Shown: in pieces, positions 21,358 through 23,168 of the stretch
How positions within the stretch are numbered: the stretch's first letter is position 1
Layout of the letters: each line of letters opens with the position of its first letter
NCBI GenBank assembly: GCA_036397065.1
Contig: DASWJP010000177.1
Coordinates: forward strand, 1-23,168
Length of the DNA: 23,168 nt
Reading direction: 5' to 3'
Source of the DNA: JAJFGI01 sp036397065
Lineage (GTDB): Bacteria; Pseudomonadota; Alphaproteobacteria; Kiloniellales; J153
Notes under the pieces: generated by a model
Seen by the model: the letters and a program-made list of their open reading frames with translations, nothing else
Databases searched by the model: none
Told to the model about the DNA's origin: nothing
Position numbers and translations under genes: made by a program

Positions 21358-22953
21358 TCAGCGCGGGAAGTAGGGTGTCAGATTTGGGACCAGGGTCGCT
21401 GCGAAATCGGATAGGCGCCGGTCCGCGGCGTCCAGCCCGTCCGCGCCGCGGATCGAAGTGACCAGCCGCACCAGGGCCCCATCGGTCCGGTTGCGAATCA
21501 GAGCATCCCAGAAAATATACCACTTCACCCAGTATTCATTGGTCAGGAACCGATCGCGCTGTGGGAACCAGTAGTAGACAAGCTGCTGAAAATCCCCTTT
21601 GCCGATGATCGCGCGGTTGACGGTCAACGGCTGTCCGGCGGGCAAAATTCCGTCCAATTGGCGCTGGCCAAAGCTTTCGATCCGCCAGCCGTCACCGGGG
21701 ATGCACGACTGCGGCGAATGCACCGACTCGCCCTTGCGCTGCGAATTGTAGTAGGCCACGTAGAAGTTGACCGGAACCGGATCCGTTTCGCGCCGGTAAT
21801 CGGCCATGATGTAGTCATCGACCTTGAGGGCCGCGACGATTTCCGGATCGATCGCCAAGTCGCGTCCGCGCCATTCGTCCAGGCGCACCGGGAATGCCGC
21901 GAGGTTGCGCCGCTCGAGGGCTGCCTCGGCGCGGCCACCCAGTAAGGAACTCGCGGCGGCGGCGAGAAGAATAATCGCCAGCGAAGCCAGGTAGGGCCGG
22001 GGCAAGCCTCTCGCCGCTTGGGCCTTTTCGACGGCGATCGGCCGCTGCGATTCGATCCGCAAGCGGTCGAAAACGGACCCCCGCATGCCGCAGAGCCGCA
22101 TGACCAGCCAGATCTCGGCCAACAGGATCGCCACGCAAGCCATGAATATGATCCAACCTTCGAAGTTGTGCAGGAACCCTTCCGCCATCTCGATGCCGTA
22201 GTACTCGACCAAGACGCCGATGATCCCGATGCGCAGGGAATTCATGAAAATCGTGATGGGAATGGTCGACAGGAAGAAGATGGCCTTCTGCCAGAACGGC
22301 CCTTGATAGAGAGTGGCGACGAGGAATCCGAAACTCATGAGCGGGAAGAGGTACCTGAGGCCGCTACAGGCCTCGACCACCTGCAACTTGTAGACCCCGA
22401 GATCGATCACGTTCCCGTCGAGGAACACGCTGATTCCGAACCAGCGGATCACCATCACCCCGAGCTGAGACGAGATCAGCTGCAAGTCGCTCGACAAACC
22501 GTTGTAGAGGAAACCGGGCAGCGGGATCATGAAGACGAGATAGAGCAGCGGCACCCAGAGGGCGCGCATCCCGGACCAGCCGAAATACGCCAGGGCGACA
22601 CCGAAGAGGGTGACCAGGAAGCCGTATTGCACGACCGTGAAAATGGTTCCCAGTTCGCCCATGACAAACATGGCCAGACCGAGAAAGACGACCAGGCTGC
22701 CGGTCCACGCTCCCCTATGACCGGCCGTGGCCAGCCGGTGTCGGTTCCGCCAGATGAGGAACAGGCTGATGGCTGGGATCAAATAACCATGGCTGTATTC
22801 CGCCGATTCCCACTGGCCGGCCATGGCGGCGAGGCCGTCCTGGAAAATGAACCCCAGCAGCACGGCCAGGATGGCCAGCGAGGCGCGCGCGAAGGCCGCG
22901 CTTCGCTGGCGATCGGCGCCTTGAAGGTTCCCAATTGTGGCCCGATCCGCCAA
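21358..22953 (-). CDS. xrtD: Exosortase fused to a C-terminal EpsI domain (exosortase D-like)
   Basis: This 531-residue membrane protein has an N-terminal exosortase domain of about 290 residues with several helices. The catalytic residues are visible: Cys196 in V-V-E-A-C-S-G-L-R-Y, Arg241 in M-N-S-L-R-I-G-I-I-G and His262 in L-H-N-F-E-G-W. Exosortases are transpeptidase-like enzymes that cut PEP-CTERM-type signals at the inner membrane. After a linker and a helix (about 320-338) an EpsI domain follows, with H-S-P-Q-S-C-I-P-G-D-G-W (412-423). The fusion and the VPLP-type substrate at 12765-13388 point to exosortase D; the symbol is an inference. Start is TTG at 22953 with an AGGA about 10 bases upstream on the minus strand; the start position is somewhat uncertain. 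Confidence 0.9.
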   Translation of the reverse strand: MADRATIGNLQGADRQRSAAFARASLAILAVLLGFIFQDGLAAMAGQWESAEYSHGYLIPAISLFLIWRNRHRLATAGHRGAWTGSLVVFLGLAMFVMGELGTIFTVVQYGFLVTLFGVALAYFGWSGMRALWVPLLYLVFMIPLPGFLYNGLSSDLQLISSQLGVMVIRWFGISVFLDGNVIDLGVYKLQVVEACSGLRYLFPLMSFGFLVATLYQGPFWQKAIFFLSTIPITIFMNSLRIGIIGVLVEYYGIEMAEGFLHNFEGWIIFMACVAILLAEIWLVMRLCGMRGSVFDRLRIESQRPIAVEKAQAARGLPRPYLASLAIILLAAAASSLLGGRAEAALERRNLAAFPVRLDEWRGRDLAIDPEIVAALKVDDYIMADYRRETDPVPVNFYVAYYNSQRKGESVHSPQSCIPGDGWRIESFGQRQLDGILPAGQPLTVNRAIIGKGDFQQLVYYWFPQRDRFLTNEYWVKWYIFWDALIRNRTDGALVRLVTSIRGADGLDAADRRLSDFAATLVPNLTPYFPR

Positions 22954-23087
22954 TGTTCAAGCATCCTCGCTGTGGGCACCGCTCGCAATCCAGCTCTGGC
23001 CAGACCATGGCGCGGCCGGAAGTATAACGGCCCCGCGCCGCGTAACCTAGCTTCCCCGGGGCGCGACTCCGGAACGCCCGGTGCCCA

Positions 23088-23093
23088 TATAAT
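23088..23093 (+). promoter_or_regulatory. Perfect TATAAT, possible -10 element for a gene at the right edge
   Basis: TATAAT occurs at 23088-23093, about 50 bases before a possible start at 23144, in a 215-base gene-free stretch divergent to the exosortase gene. No matching -35 hexamer is seen at 16-18 bases, so an activator would be needed if it is used. Confidence 0.25.
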
Positions 23094-23143
23094 CCACAAC
23101 TGTCCATAATTTCCCCCCGATTGAAATAATGAGGTGCCGGCTC

Positions 23144-23168
23144 ATGTTCCGGGCCTCATGGGGACTGG
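23144..23168 (+). CDS. Possible start of a rightward gene cut by the window edge
   Basis: An ATG at 23144 is preceded by GAGGTG (23131-23136) at a 7-base distance, a good ribosome-binding site. It opens a frame that begins M-F-R-A-S-W-G-L and is still open at the edge. Only eight residues are visible, so the product cannot be named. It would be divergent from the exosortase gene. Confidence 0.35.

Noticed and set aside
19559..21373. Rightward frame of 604 codons
   Set aside because: Antisense to the WecA-like gene. Its product is full of Gln, Asp, Arg and His, typical of the reverse of a hydrophobic membrane protein.

Overview
The window is GC-rich DNA from a Gram-negative bacterium, most likely an alphaproteobacterium. 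This rests on gene content (Tat-exported peptide-type binding protein, many short-chain dehydrogenases, a PEP-CTERM/exosortase locus with an outer-membrane channel) and frequent GTG/TTG starts, not on a marker gene. I see no tRNA, rRNA, CRISPR array or insertion sequence.

Left edge (1-693): the N-terminal 134 codons of a minus-strand gene resembling glycan-building enzymes run off the window. Next comes a short, frameshifted remnant of a short-chain dehydrogenase (SDR) 3' end, which shares a 19-base identical stretch with the intact SDR gene downstream.

Catabolic/transport block (694-9761): a class II aldolase/adducin-type protein, an SDR oxidoreductase, and a peptide/nickel-type ABC importer (binding protein, two permeases, one fused double ATPase) all read rightward. 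A strong hairpin lies between the binding-protein gene and the first permease gene. A second SDR, paralogous to the first but lacking the usual catalytic Asn, reads leftward. It is divergent from a zinc-independent medium-chain reductase of the leukotriene-B4-dehydrogenase/CurA type. The block looks like an uptake and oxidation/reduction pathway for an unidentified small organic compound.

Middle (9772-12139): leftward genes for a homocysteine S-methyltransferase-family protein with an altered zinc site and a SAM-dependent methyltransferase, and a rightward CYTH-domain protein. A 625-base gene-free stretch follows, with a markedly AT-rich core.

Right half (12765-23168): an exopolysaccharide/exosortase locus. 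In order: a small secreted protein with a VPLP-type C-terminal sorting signal, a Wza-like export protein, a beta-barrel protein of the PEP-CTERM-associated type, a Wzz-like chain-length protein, a BY-kinase-like P-loop protein and an ExeA-like secretion ATPase, all rightward. Converging on them are a WecA/MraY-like glycosyl-phosphate transferase with a long extra membrane domain and an exosortase fused to an EpsI domain. Together these can start a lipid-linked glycan, control its length, export it, and sort a protein to the surface. The exosortase and its likely substrate gene sit at opposite ends of the same cluster. Another gene may begin at the right edge.
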